A stretch of DNA of 64,000 bases from Sodalinema lacuna_A (GTDB taxonomy: Bacteria > Cyanobacteriota > Cyanobacteriia > Cyanobacteriales > Geitlerinemataceae), in NCBI GenBank assembly GCA_900149785.2, contig FSSI02000018.1:24324-88323 (forward strand), read 5' to 3'. This document shows positions 17,497 through 25,863 of this stretch, in pieces. A program made the translations under genes and the position numbers. The notes under the pieces are model-generated. The model was given only the letters and a program-made list of their open reading frames with translations. It made no database searches and was not told the origin of the DNA. The stretch's first letter is position 1; the number at the start of each line of letters is the position of its first letter.

Positions 17497-18582
17497 ATGA
17501 CAGGACGCGACGGAGAACTACGCACAACGGATGAACTTCTGAAACGCTACAAGGCTGGGGAACGGGAGTTTGAGCAAGTTCGCCTGAGTGGGGCGGATTT
17601 ACACAATACGATTTTGCATGGCATTGATTTAAGTGAGGCGATTCTCAATCAGGCGAATCTCAGCCGGGCCGATTTGCGGGGGGCGGATTTGAGTTGGGTG
17701 GATTTGAGTGGGGCGGATTTACGGGGGGCGGATTTGCGCGGCGCGATTCTGACTCGGGCGGATTTGAGTGGGGCCAATCTCAGTCATGCGAATTTGTTGC
17801 GGGCGGATCTGAGTTTGGCGAATCTTGAGGAGGCGAATTTAAGTGAGGCGATTCTCCCCGATGGCACGATTCAGGGGGTGATTACGCCGTTGGAGGAGGA
17901 GGAGGTTGATGATACGGGGGGGACGGTGTTGCGGCTGTACTATCATCCCGTGTCTTGGAATGCGCGGCGGGTTTGGATTGCGCTGCTCGAAAAAGGAATT
18001 TCTTTTGAGTTGGTGGCCCTGACACTCGATGGGGATCAGCGATCGCCCCAGTTCCTAGACATTAACCCCTTTGGCCAGGTTCCGGTGTTGGTCGATGGGG
18101 AGTTTGCGGTGTTTGAATCGTTGGCGATTCTGGATTACATTGAGGCGATCGCTCCCTATCCTCCGTTATTACCCCGAGAACCGAAAGCGTTGGCCACGGT
18201 ACGGATGATTGAGATGTTGACGGTGAATGAGTTGTTACCGCGACTGATGCCGCTGATGCGTCATGAGTTCGGGGAAACCCGCCTAGATCCGTCGGCGTTA
18301 ACGGGGGTGCATGAGTCCCTAGATGAGGTGCTACGGGTCTTTGAAGAGACGTTACAGGGACGACCCTATTTTGGGGGAATCGCTTTGAGTATGGCGGATA
18401 TTGTGGCGGGGACGGTGATTCCTTGGTTGCCTCGTTTGGGCCATCTGTTACCGAAGTTCCCCGAGTTACAAGGCTGGTGCGATTTATTGCATCAACGACA
18501 AACTTGGACTCAAACCGAACCGACGGAGGGGGAACTGGCTGCGGCTGAGTCTCATCTCCGGCAACTCTTGGCCGCGACCTAG
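17497..18582 (+). CDS. Pentapeptide-repeat / glutathione S-transferase fusion protein
   Basis: 361 residues with two joined modules. Residues about 29-125 are pentapeptide repeats (A-D/N-L-x-x, for example SGADLRGADLRGAILTRADL), which form a right-handed beta-helix. An acidic linker (PLEEEEVDDTGG, 131-142) leads to a complete GST: the thioredoxin-like N-domain starts at LRLYYHPVSWNARRVW (145-160), has GQVPVLVDG and the ESLAILDYIE glutathione-site segment, and the helical C-domain runs to about residue 340. The Ser/Asn near 153-155 is the candidate glutathione-activating residue. Pentapeptide repeats usually mediate binding, GSTs conjugate or reduce with glutathione; the combined function is unknown. 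It is transcribed alone, away from lepA. Confidence 0.9.
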   Translation: MTGRDGELRTTDELLKRYKAGEREFEQVRLSGADLHNTILHGIDLSEAILNQANLSRADLRGADLSWVDLSGADLRGADLRGAILTRADLSGANLSHANLLRADLSLANLEEANLSEAILPDGTIQGVITPLEEEEVDDTGGTVLRLYYHPVSWNARRVWIALLEKGISFELVALTLDGDQRSPQFLDINPFGQVPVLVDGEFAVFESLAILDYIEAIAPYPPLLPREPKALATVRMIEMLTVNELLPRLMPLMRHEFGETRLDPSALTGVHESLDEVLRVFEETLQGRPYFGGIALSMADIVAGTVIPWLPRLGHLLPKFPELQGWCDLLHQRQTWTQTEPTEGELAAAESHLRQLLAAT

Positions 18583-18602
18583 CCTGTTGCCTATTCCCTC
18601 TC

Positions 18603-18686
18603 CCCCTGTTGCCTGTTGCCTGTTGCCTCTTGCCCCTTACCTCCCCCCCTGTTGCCTGTTGCCTGTTGCCTCTTGCCCCTTACCTC
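18603..18686. repeat. Direct 41-bp duplication of TGTTGCC heptamers
   Basis: Two identical 41-bp segments (18603-18643 and 18646-18686), each made of three TGTTGCC units, TCTTGCC and a CCTTACCTC tail, are separated by 2 bp. Read on the other strand the unit is GGCAACA/GGCAAGA, a relative of the GGGAAYA arrays. The repeat overlaps the 3' coding end of the chorismate lyase-like gene. Confidence 0.9.
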
Positions 18687-19317
18687 TTGCCCTTCCCCTT
18701 CCCCCCATCGGTCCTAAATAGTTCTGGAGGTAGGGGGAAAAGACCTCGTAGATGAGGGTTAGGGGCTGGCCGTGATGCCAAAAGAGGTAGTGACGACCCC
18801 AGAAGGGGCCTGACTCGTTAAAGGCCTGTTCTAAGGGCTGGGAATGCCCGTAATAGATGCCTTGCACGTCGCGATAGAGTTCGGCATGGATGCGGGAGAG
18901 GTTTTCCCAGATGGGGAGGGAGCGGTTTTGCAGGTAGTCGTCGATGTGACGGGTTTCCCACCAGGAGGTGGCGTAGGCCAGTCGTTGCCCGGAGGCGGTG
19001 CGTAGCCAAACTTGTCGCCGCAGTCGGGGGCTGGGAACGGCTTGGATGAGATCGGGGGCGCCATCTGCGTCTGTGCCAATGGCGGACATATCAATGACAT
19101 CAACTTCGGTGGGTTCTCCGGTGAGGAGCCGTAGGTGACGGGTGGGGGAACCGTCGCCAAGGAGCAGCATTTGCCAGGCGGGGGCCAGTTGCTGGTGGGG
19201 TAGGCCATTGCGAACCGCGTCTTCTCCCCCATGCCAAATCAAATCAAGGGCGTTCCAAGTTCGGTAGGCATCGGCGCGATCGGGATACTCGAACGTCGCA
19301 GTCAATTTCCTTAACAT
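18637..19317 (-). CDS. Chorismate lyase-like protein (cyanobacterial UbiC-type)
   Basis: 226 residues. It resembles the cyanobacterial chorismate pyruvate-lyase family that supplies 4-hydroxybenzoate for plastoquinone: WQMLLLGDGSPTRHLRLLTG, SPRLRRQVWLRTASGQRLAYATSWW (central) and LTLIYEVFSPYLQNYLG near the end. The family normally stops soon after that motif. Here the frame runs on for about 24 Gly/Arg/Gln residues encoded by heptamer repeats and ends at a TAA within the repeat, so the native stop has been lost or displaced. Cytoplasmic, monomeric enzyme by family. The assignment rests on my recognition of these motifs. Confidence 0.75.
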   Translation of the reverse strand: MLRKLTATFEYPDRADAYRTWNALDLIWHGGEDAVRNGLPHQQLAPAWQMLLLGDGSPTRHLRLLTGEPTEVDVIDMSAIGTDADGAPDLIQAVPSPRLRRQVWLRTASGQRLAYATSWWETRHIDDYLQNRSLPIWENLSRIHAELYRDVQGIYYGHSQPLEQAFNESGPFWGRHYLFWHHGQPLTLIYEVFSPYLQNYLGPMGGRGRARGKGQEATGNRQQGGR

Positions 19318-19507
19318 AACTTAACTTAACTTGCAGTTTCTATCATAGCGTTGTTCGTTTGATCGCTCGGTGTGTGGCCAGGATAAGGGACGAAATCTAG
19401 GTTAGGCTTAAAGGGGGCCGCGTTTCCTCGGTGCCGTTTTGATTTGTGGCACGGCAGCCATTTTCGGGAAGTTCCCCCAAGTCATTGGCTTAATCAAAAA
19501 GTTCTGA

Positions 19508-21076
19508 ATGTTTGACGCTGACTGGGTTCAACGTTTTTCTAAGTTGATTGCACGTCATACGGGGTTGCTGATGCGTCCCCAAGACGAGCGTAATTTGTGC
19601 AAGAAATTAGAGCAACGGCTAACGACGTTGGGATTTTCCTCGCCGTCGCCTTATTACGATTTGCTGCGTTGTGCGGTGGAGAATCCGTTAATGGTGGATC
19701 GCCAGACGACGGCGAGTCGACGAGAATGGACGCTTCTGATTCGGCGTTTGGTGGTGACGGAAAGTTATTTTTTTCGCGATCGCGGCCAGTTTGAGTTGTT
19801 GCGATCGCGTCTGCTGCCAGAAATTCTGGTCAAACAACGCAATATCGCGGCCCAAACGGGGGAACGTCCTCAGTTAAAGATTTGGAGTGCGGCCTGTGCG
19901 TCGGGGGAGGAACCCTATTCTCTGGCGATTGTGTTGTGGGAACTCATCAACGATCGCGATCGCTGGGATTTACAGATTATCGGCAGTGATATTAATGATG
20001 AAAGCTTGGCCCAAGCTAAACGGGGTGAATATAGTGCTTGGTCATTTCGTCAGGTGGAGTCGTCGATTAAAACTCAGTATTTCCGCCAACAGGGCGATCG
20101 CTATATCCTCAATCCTGAGATTCGCCGCCTGGTGACGTTCAACCGGGTCAATCTTGTCAGTGATCCGTTACCCGATGCTAATCTCAATCTCTATGATCTC
20201 GACTTAATTCTCTGTCGTAATGTCTTTATCTACTTTGATCGCGCTTCGATTGAACGCGTTTTAGATAAGTTCTATCATAGCCTGGGCTTAGGGGGGTATC
20301 TGATTGCGGCTCATGCTGAACTCCAAGGTGCGGGCCACCATCAGTTTCATAGCCAGTTGTTTCCTCAATCGGTGGTCTATCAACGCTGCGATCGCCTCGA
20401 ACGCCACCGTGTTCTCAACCGTCCTCCCAATCCGACGACCGTCTCACATTGTCAATCGCCCCCCACTCCTGCACCACTGCCGATTCTCCCGAACGCTAGC
20501 AAACACTCCGGCGTCAAAACCGTACCGCTACCTGTGGCCTCCCACTCTCCCCCGGTGGTTCCCCTCTCAACGCCACGGCCGGCTGCTGATCTGAGTCATC
20601 CCCAATGGCAAGAGGCCCGACGCCATTTTCGCACCTCCGCGTATCACAAAGCCATTCACTGTGCTGAGAGTACCCTGTCCGATCATCCTCGTCATATTGA
20701 CGCCTATTTACTGATTGCTCGGGCTTATGCCAATCTAGGAGAATACCAAAAAGCGATTTATTATTGTTTGCAGGCTCTCGAAATCGATTCGTTGGCGATC
20801 GCGCCCCATTATCTCCTGGCCCATCTCTATGAGGCTCAAGGCAACATTAACCGCGCTAAACGCATTTTAAAGAAAATTGTTTATCTTGCTCCTAAAATGC
20901 CGTTAGCCTATTTAGAACTTGCCCAAATCTACCGCCTCGAAGGGGATACTCGACGAGCTGATCATATGGAGGGAAGTGCTATCCAAATTCTGCGATCGCT
21001 CCCGCCAAACACCCCGATGGATGTTGACTCACAACTCACTGCTGGCGACCTTTTACAACAACTCAACATCGGTTAA
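19508..21076 (+). CDS. CheR-type chemoreceptor methyltransferase with TPR domain
   Basis: 522 residues. The N-terminal helical CheR domain (residues 1-85) is followed by the SAM-binding domain with IWSAACASGEEPYSLAIVL (about 125) and LILCRNVFIYFD (about 238). After a proline-rich linker (about 305-360) come two or three TPR units (about 370-490). The protein methylates glutamates of chemoreceptors. A CheR joined to TPRs is the arrangement of WspC and FrzF, which serve surface-sensing or motility systems. It is followed by a double CheW gene 58 bases on; no receptor or CheA is in the window. Confidence 0.92.
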   Translation: MFDADWVQRFSKLIARHTGLLMRPQDERNLCKKLEQRLTTLGFSSPSPYYDLLRCAVENPLMVDRQTTASRREWTLLIRRLVVTESYFFRDRGQFELLRSRLLPEILVKQRNIAAQTGERPQLKIWSAACASGEEPYSLAIVLWELINDRDRWDLQIIGSDINDESLAQAKRGEYSAWSFRQVESSIKTQYFRQQGDRYILNPEIRRLVTFNRVNLVSDPLPDANLNLYDLDLILCRNVFIYFDRASIERVLDKFYHSLGLGGYLIAAHAELQGAGHHQFHSQLFPQSVVYQRCDRLERHRVLNRPPNPTTVSHCQSPPTPAPLPILPNASKHSGVKTVPLPVASHSPPVVPLSTPRPAADLSHPQWQEARRHFRTSAYHKAIHCAESTLSDHPRHIDAYLLIARAYANLGEYQKAIYYCLQALEIDSLAIAPHYLLAHLYEAQGNINRAKRILKKIVYLAPKMPLAYLELAQIYRLEGDTRRADHMEGSAIQILRSLPPNTPMDVDSQLTAGDLLQQLNIG

Positions 21077-21134
21077 GAGTTCAATCAACTCAACTAAGTT
21101 TAACTCACCAGGATAGTCTAAATCTTTACCACCC

Positions 21135-22268
21135 ATGGATTTGTCTCCCTATTTATTATTTGACATTAATCGCAACCACTATGCCATTAATGCAACCGTC
21201 GTCGAAGAAGTATTTTTTCTCCCTGAACTCACTCCCATTGCTGAAGCTCCCCGAGATATTGTGGGAATGTTTAACCTGCGCGGTACGATTGTACCCGTGT
21301 TCGATCTTCCCCGTCGTTTAGGACACCGCCGCCAGCGTTATCAGTTAAGTGACAGCTTGATTACCATTAACCAGGGGGACACAATTTTAACATTTCTCGT
21401 GAATCAAGTCCGAGAAATTGTTCAAATCAACTCAGAAGATATTACTCATAAATTTGCCTATCAAGAATCCCAAAATCCTCCCCAAAAAGCAAATTCATCA
21501 ACGGCTAAACCCGCAGATACTTCAGTAAAAACCCTAAAGCGACAAGAGCGTTTCTTGAAAGGAATCGTTGAATTTGAAAGTAATTTAATTGCCATCCTTG
21601 ATGAGCAGCTTATTCTCCAAGAAGTTCGTCAACAACTTCCCCAAGATGAAGAGATTTCAGAAACGTCTGCTGAGGGATTTGATGCCGCCAACAGTAAAGA
21701 GAATAGCTTTCAGTTTTGCCCCGAGGCAACCCTTGAAGAACAAGATATTTTTCGTCAACGGGCCAACAGCTTACGTATCCCCGCTGAAACGGCTGACTTA
21801 AAGCAAGTCTTGTCATTAGCCGTTGTCGCCTTAGAAGGGGAGTATTTCGGCATTGACTTACAGCTTGTGCGTGAGTTTACCGATTTGCGTAACGTAACAC
21901 CTATCCCCTGCTGTCCGCCCCATGTGGTGGGGAATATGAACCTACGGGGAGAAATCCTCACCCTAGTCCGTATCCATGATTTTCTTAACCTTCAGCCGAC
22001 GTTATCCGATGAAGATCCCAGTCAAACCTTAAGCCAGCGTGCCGTGGTGGTGCAAGTTGAGGATATGGTGGTGGGAATTGCCGTCGATGAAGTCTTCGAC
22101 GTCACACCAGTTGATCCGACGAAAATCTCGCCGATGCCCACGGCCATTCGAGCAAGTTCAGATGAGTATTTGCAAGGTACAATTCTGTATGAGGCAACAG
22201 CCCTGACGATTTTAGATATCCGCAAACTACTCAGTCAGGGTAAATTAGTTGTGGATGAAGAACCCTAG
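21135..22268 (+). CDS. Double CheW-domain adaptor protein
   Basis: 377 residues with two CheW domains. The first (about 5-155) contains IVGMFNLRGTIVPVFDL; the second (about 228-365) contains VVGNMNLRGEILTLVRIHDF, both matching the conserved NLRG core. The middle segment (about 118-140 and 175-210) is polar and variable. CheW couples receptors to the CheA kinase; two domains in tandem occur in some Frz/Pil-type systems. It follows the CheR-TPR gene in the same direction and is probably co-transcribed. Confidence 0.92.
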   Translation: MDLSPYLLFDINRNHYAINATVVEEVFFLPELTPIAEAPRDIVGMFNLRGTIVPVFDLPRRLGHRRQRYQLSDSLITINQGDTILTFLVNQVREIVQINSEDITHKFAYQESQNPPQKANSSTAKPADTSVKTLKRQERFLKGIVEFESNLIAILDEQLILQEVRQQLPQDEEISETSAEGFDAANSKENSFQFCPEATLEEQDIFRQRANSLRIPAETADLKQVLSLAVVALEGEYFGIDLQLVREFTDLRNVTPIPCCPPHVVGNMNLRGEILTLVRIHDFLNLQPTLSDEDPSQTLSQRAVVVQVEDMVVGIAVDEVFDVTPVDPTKISPMPTAIRASSDEYLQGTILYEATALTILDIRKLLSQGKLVVDEEP

Positions 22269-22306
22269 TTGTTTCATTTAGCCGGTTCAGCGGACTATTT
22301 CAGCGA

Positions 22307-23863
22307 ATGGGCAAGGCCCGGCTCTCTAGCGACTATCGCTTAAATACTTCAGTGCAGCATCGCCAAACTTATGGGCAGTTCTTTACTCCCCCGGTCTTGG
22401 CAAAACTCATGTTACAATGGGTCATTCAACTGCAACCTAAAGTCATCTTAGATCCTGCTTTTGGTTTAGGAATATTTTACCGGCAACTTTTGGCGTTACA
22501 GGGAGATAAGCCAGCGTTATTTTCAAAGTTTGTTGGCTATGACATCGACCCGTTAATTCTATCTTATTGCCAAGATATCGCCTCAGACATTTCTTTAACG
22601 CTGGTGAATGCAGATTATTTAAATACGGATATTGCTGGGGTAGATGCTATTATTTGCAATCCACCTTATATGAGGTTTCAGAAATTTTCTGATCGAAGGT
22701 CTATTTTCGCTAAGCTAGAGAGGAAGTTGGGTTATAAACTCCCGGGTCATTCAAATCTTGCTTCGCTATTTCTCGTGAAGTCTTTGGCTGAACTCAATCC
22801 GGGAGGTCGCCTTGCTTTTTTAATGCCGTTTGAGTTTTTTAATACGAGATATGGAATTCCAGTAAAACAAAGTTTGCTGGAAAATAATCTGCTAAAACAA
22901 ATTATTTTAATTAAAAATGAACGAGATTTATTTCCTGACGCCTTAACAACTATCTGTCTTTTGTTATGTGAAAATAACGGTCGAGATGAGTTCATTAAAG
23001 TCAGCCATATTCTCACTCAGCTACAACTCAACCAAATTGAGGATCTAAGCCAGCTTGATTATTGTCCACGTTCAGCGGCTCAGTTACCCTCGCAGCAAAA
23101 ATGGTCACCACTCTTGGAGTCCACTCCAGATCAGTCTAGGGTTCCACAAGAGTTTTATTCTTTGTCAAGTTATGGTGCTTTTAAACGAGGAATTGCCACG
23201 GGCGCGAATGCTTTTTTTGTACTTAAACCCTCTCAAATTCAAGAGTTGAATTTAGCGGAAGATTGTTGCTCCCCCTGTATTACGAAAAGTCACCAAATTC
23301 AAGATTTAATCTTGACAAATAATGGGTTTAAATGCTTGGTTGAGTCTAACCAAGCGGTCTATTGTTTAAATGTTATGACCACTGATAATCCTGAAGTCAG
23401 AGCTTATATTGAGTTTGGGGAACGGTGTCAGTTTCATCAACGGTATCTGACGAAACGGCGACATCCCTGGTACAAATTGGAGACACGCCAGGCGGCTCCT
23501 TTATTAGTGGGAGTCTTTCATCGAGGTCGTTTTAAGGTGATTCGGAATCTGTCAGATGCTTTGAATTTAACTTGTTTTCATGGGTTTTATCCGAATGAGC
23601 TGGGGCTGAATTGGCTTGATCACCTTTTTGTCTATTTTATTAGTGATCTCGGTCAAAAACTTGTGAAACTTAATCAACGTCAGTACGGTAATGGTTTAGA
23701 TAAGTTTGAGCCGGGAGATTTAAATCAAAGTCGGGTTCCAAACCCAGAACAATTGGGAAGTTTGGAGCCAGCGGTGGTGGCTAGGGTTCTTAAGTTGGCT
23801 GAGGTGGATCAGCTCGGGGCGATCGCCTTAAGTAATCAGCTCATGAACACCATCGACTTATAA
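22307..23863 (+). CDS. N6-adenine DNA methyltransferase (TaqI/Eco57I-like), orphan
   Basis: 518 residues. Motif X-like YGQFFTPPVLAKLML (22-36), motif I DPAFGLGIF (49-57), an acidic motif II in GYDIDPL (78-83), motif IV NPPY (118-121) and a conserved GRLAFLMPFEF give a gamma-type N6-adenine methylase in motif order. The C-terminal 250 residues resemble a target-recognition domain. It follows the CheW gene by 38 bases in the same direction, with no restriction gene beside it. The DNA is clearly richer in A and T than its neighbours and holds few HIP1 sites, which suggests later acquisition. Its stop TAA abuts the reverse-strand stop of aat with no gap. A one-protein restriction-modification enzyme is unlikely since I see no nuclease motif. 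Confidence 0.88.
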   Translation: MGKARLSSDYRLNTSVQHRQTYGQFFTPPVLAKLMLQWVIQLQPKVILDPAFGLGIFYRQLLALQGDKPALFSKFVGYDIDPLILSYCQDIASDISLTLVNADYLNTDIAGVDAIICNPPYMRFQKFSDRRSIFAKLERKLGYKLPGHSNLASLFLVKSLAELNPGGRLAFLMPFEFFNTRYGIPVKQSLLENNLLKQIILIKNERDLFPDALTTICLLLCENNGRDEFIKVSHILTQLQLNQIEDLSQLDYCPRSAAQLPSQQKWSPLLESTPDQSRVPQEFYSLSSYGAFKRGIATGANAFFVLKPSQIQELNLAEDCCSPCITKSHQIQDLILTNNGFKCLVESNQAVYCLNVMTTDNPEVRAYIEFGERCQFHQRYLTKRRHPWYKLETRQAAPLLVGVFHRGRFKVIRNLSDALNLTCFHGFYPNELGLNWLDHLFVYFISDLGQKLVKLNQRQYGNGLDKFEPGDLNQSRVPNPEQLGSLEPAVVARVLKLAEVDQLGAIALSNQLMNTIDL

Positions 23864-24463
23864 TTATGAGTCGATAAACTTACGGGGACGGAGAATGGCA
23901 CGACGCAGTAGTAATTTATACTCAGGATCATCAATAATATGGGCGCCAAAACGAGAGAGATGAGGATTCATCAGTTGTGCGTCAAATAAATCAAAGTTGC
24001 GTTGACGTAGATGATCTACTAATTTCACCATGGCAACTTTTGAACCCTCGGAAATGTTAAAGAACATGGATTCGCCAATAAAGGCGGCCCCGATAGCGAT
24101 GCCGAGAATTCCGCCGGCGAGGCGATCGCCTTGCCAGGTTTCAAAACTATGAGCCCAACCGACTTTATGGAGGGCTAAATAAATCTCTTTGAGTTCTGGG
24201 GAAATCCAGGTGGTGTCTCGATTGGCACAGCCCTCGACAACAGCGGGAAAGTCCCGGTTGATGGCGACGCTGAATCGTTCTTGGTTGAGAACTCGTCGTA
24301 GGGATTTAGGATATCGGAAGCGAGAATCCAGAGGAATCAGGGTGCGTTCGTTACTACAATACCAACCAAGACTCCCGGCATCGTCGTCATCGTCGTCATC
24401 GTTGGTCATGAGGAAATACCCTTGGGAGTAGCCTCGAATGATATGGGTTAAATCAGTATTCAT
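23864..24463 (-). CDS. aat: Leucyl/phenylalanyl-tRNA-protein transferase
   Basis: 199 residues from the ATG at 24463 (a TTG 18 bases upstream is weaker). It adds Leu or Phe from tRNA to N-terminal Lys or Arg of proteins, making them ClpS/Clp substrates. Conserved segments are IRGYSQGYFLM, WYCSNERTLIPLD, FAVVEGCA-like PAVVEGCANRDTTWISPE, HSFETWQGDRLAGGILGIAIGAAF and GESMFFNISEGSKVAM. Residues 22-28 are seven consecutive aspartates, coded by a 9-bp repeated GATGACGAC, inserted between FLMTN and WY; this is longer than in typical members. A clpC gene lies elsewhere in the window. Confidence 0.95.
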   Translation of the reverse strand: MNTDLTHIIRGYSQGYFLMTNDDDDDDDAGSLGWYCSNERTLIPLDSRFRYPKSLRRVLNQERFSVAINRDFPAVVEGCANRDTTWISPELKEIYLALHKVGWAHSFETWQGDRLAGGILGIAIGAAFIGESMFFNISEGSKVAMVKLVDHLRQRNFDLFDAQLMNPHLSRFGAHIIDDPEYKLLLRRAILRPRKFIDS

Positions 24464-24612
24464 TGCTGTTTTGACAGACAACAGCTAGGACTTCGGTCAA
24501 ACGGAGATAGAGGGGCGAGGACAAAGGCGCTACAATGGTGCAAATGATGTTTGGCAAACAATTCAAAAAGACTGCCCGAAGTCTAGGTTAACTCGTCACA
24601 CAAGTTTACAAA

Positions 24613-24960
24613 ATGGTATCAGATTCTCCAACCCCTCAACCCATCAGACCTGTAACCTTGCCGCCCGTGGAAAACCCCACCCAGGAAGGGCGATGGCTCA
24701 AAGATAGTCTACACCGCTGGCTCGATGAGGAGTTTATTCCTGAAGCGGTCAATGGTGAGATTGCTGAACGAGCGACTCGTGTGTATGTGCGACAGCGTAT
24801 TGAGGGGGAGAATGATGTGGGATCGTTGGTGTTGGCGATTGTGACGGAAATGCAGTCGTTTGATTTCTCGGAAAGCTTTTTCGGGGAGTTTGCGATCGCC
24901 AACGCCGTCAGTGATCTACTTCTCGATAGCTTAGGGGTCGATCGCTGTTGCGGTTCGTGA
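24613..24960 (+). CDS. Conserved small cyanobacterial protein, unknown function
   Basis: 115 residues. An N-terminal proline-rich stretch (residues 1-27) precedes a mostly helical, acidic part: LKDSLHRWLDEEFIPEAVNG and IAERATRVYVRQRIEGENDV, then SFFGEFAIANAVSDLLLDSLGV. The composition, codon use and ATG placement are those of a real gene, and I believe the family is conserved in cyanobacteria, but I cannot assign a function. No membrane segment or signal peptide is visible. An equally long frame on the opposite strand is a shadow. Confidence 0.65.
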   Translation: MVSDSPTPQPIRPVTLPPVENPTQEGRWLKDSLHRWLDEEFIPEAVNGEIAERATRVYVRQRIEGENDVGSLVLAIVTEMQSFDFSESFFGEFAIANAVSDLLLDSLGVDRCCGS

Positions 24961-25077
24961 GTCTCGATAGTACAACTCGGCAAGATTTGAGGTCATCTCA
25001 GCAAAAACGGCAAAAAAAACAGGGGTACGGCAGACGATATCAACGCCAGCGTCACCCCCATCTTGACGATGCAACAA

Positions 25078-25380
25078 TTACCAACTGGATTTGACGAGTC
25101 CGGGAAGGAGTCCTTCGTGGGCCATTTCCCGCAGTTGGTTGCGACAGAGACCAAAGTCCCGGTAGTAACCCCGAGGACGACCGGTGGCCCAGCAACGGTT
25201 GCGAACCCGAGTGCGGGAACTGTTGCGAGGGAGCTGTTGTAGCTTGCGGTGAATTTCCATTTTCTCCCGCTGGTTGGGCGCGGTGCGGAACTGTTCTTTT
25301 AATTCAGCACGCAGGTCGGCGTATTTTTCGACGAGTTGTTTGCGCTTCTTGTGACGCTCGATGGAGCTTTTCTTAGCCAT
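25078..25380 (-). CDS. rpsN: 30S ribosomal protein S14 (zinc-free type)
   Basis: 100 residues starting MAKKSSIERHKKR and ending LLPGLVKSSW, the usual bacterial and plastid S14. There is no CxxC pair, so it is the long, zinc-independent form. The start at 25380 matches the family; an upstream in-frame extension is not conserved. In cyanobacteria it commonly lies outside the main ribosomal operon, as here. Confidence 0.97.
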   Translation of the reverse strand: MAKKSSIERHKKRKQLVEKYADLRAELKEQFRTAPNQREKMEIHRKLQQLPRNSSRTRVRNRCWATGRPRGYYRDFGLCRNQLREMAHEGLLPGLVKSSW

Positions 25381-25629
25381 GAAAAAATTGTTCTCTGCTT
25401 CTGTGCAAGACACCAAACTACCATTATAGGCGATCGCCCCCGGAATGGGAATGGGTTTAGCTCAACGGCCAGAGCGGCTGAGTATGAACAAACGTATCTT
25501 AATCTAAAGCTTGATTGCGATTTGCGGCGGTAGAGCCGGATTTGGCAAGGGTGGATGATACCGTTGAATCCATGGTTAGCCGTCTCAACGGCGCCTCGGT
25601 TGTAAGCGGCGTTTTAATCATTCAGAATT

Positions 25630-25806
25630 ATGTATAACAAAGACACGAAACAAGATCCCTTGGTGGCAGCAGTGACGGCAGCGTTGGGAGCGGGAGTAGC
25701 CACCTCCTTTGCCGTTAGTCAAGGTCAAAGCCCCTGGCTGGCGTTGGGGATTACTATTTTTGCGGCGGCTTTGGCGCTGGTTCTCGATCGCCTCGGTGTG
25801 GTGTAG
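25630..25806 (+). CDS. Small membrane protein, 58 residues
   Basis: The frame begins MYNKDTKQDPLVAAVTAALG and ends ALALVLDRLGVV. It is made of two hydrophobic stretches: about residues 11-29 and 33-52, separated by SQGQSPW. The short charged N-terminus and the compact two-helix form suggest an inner or thylakoid membrane protein. I do not recognise the family. The stop codon falls inside a 13-bp tandem repeat. Support is the clean hydrophobic pattern and the otherwise empty space before the next gene. Confidence 0.55.
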   Translation: MYNKDTKQDPLVAAVTAALGAGVATSFAVSQGQSPWLALGITIFAAALALVLDRLGVV

Positions 25807-25830
25807 CCGAGTGGTGTAGCCGAGTGGTGT
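25801..25830. repeat. 13-bp tandem repeat (GTGTAGCCGAGTG, 2.3 copies)
   Basis: Copies at 25801-25813 and 25814-25826 with four further bases. The first copy contains the stop codon of the small membrane protein gene. Confidence 0.85.
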
Positions 25831-25863
25831 CATCTCGGGGATGGGCGATCAACCTTGCTAGGA

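Noticed and set aside
25450..25530. tRNA gene
   Set aside because: A D-arm-like stretch is present but no T-arm (GGTTCGANTCC) or matching acceptor could be found; no group I intron core either.
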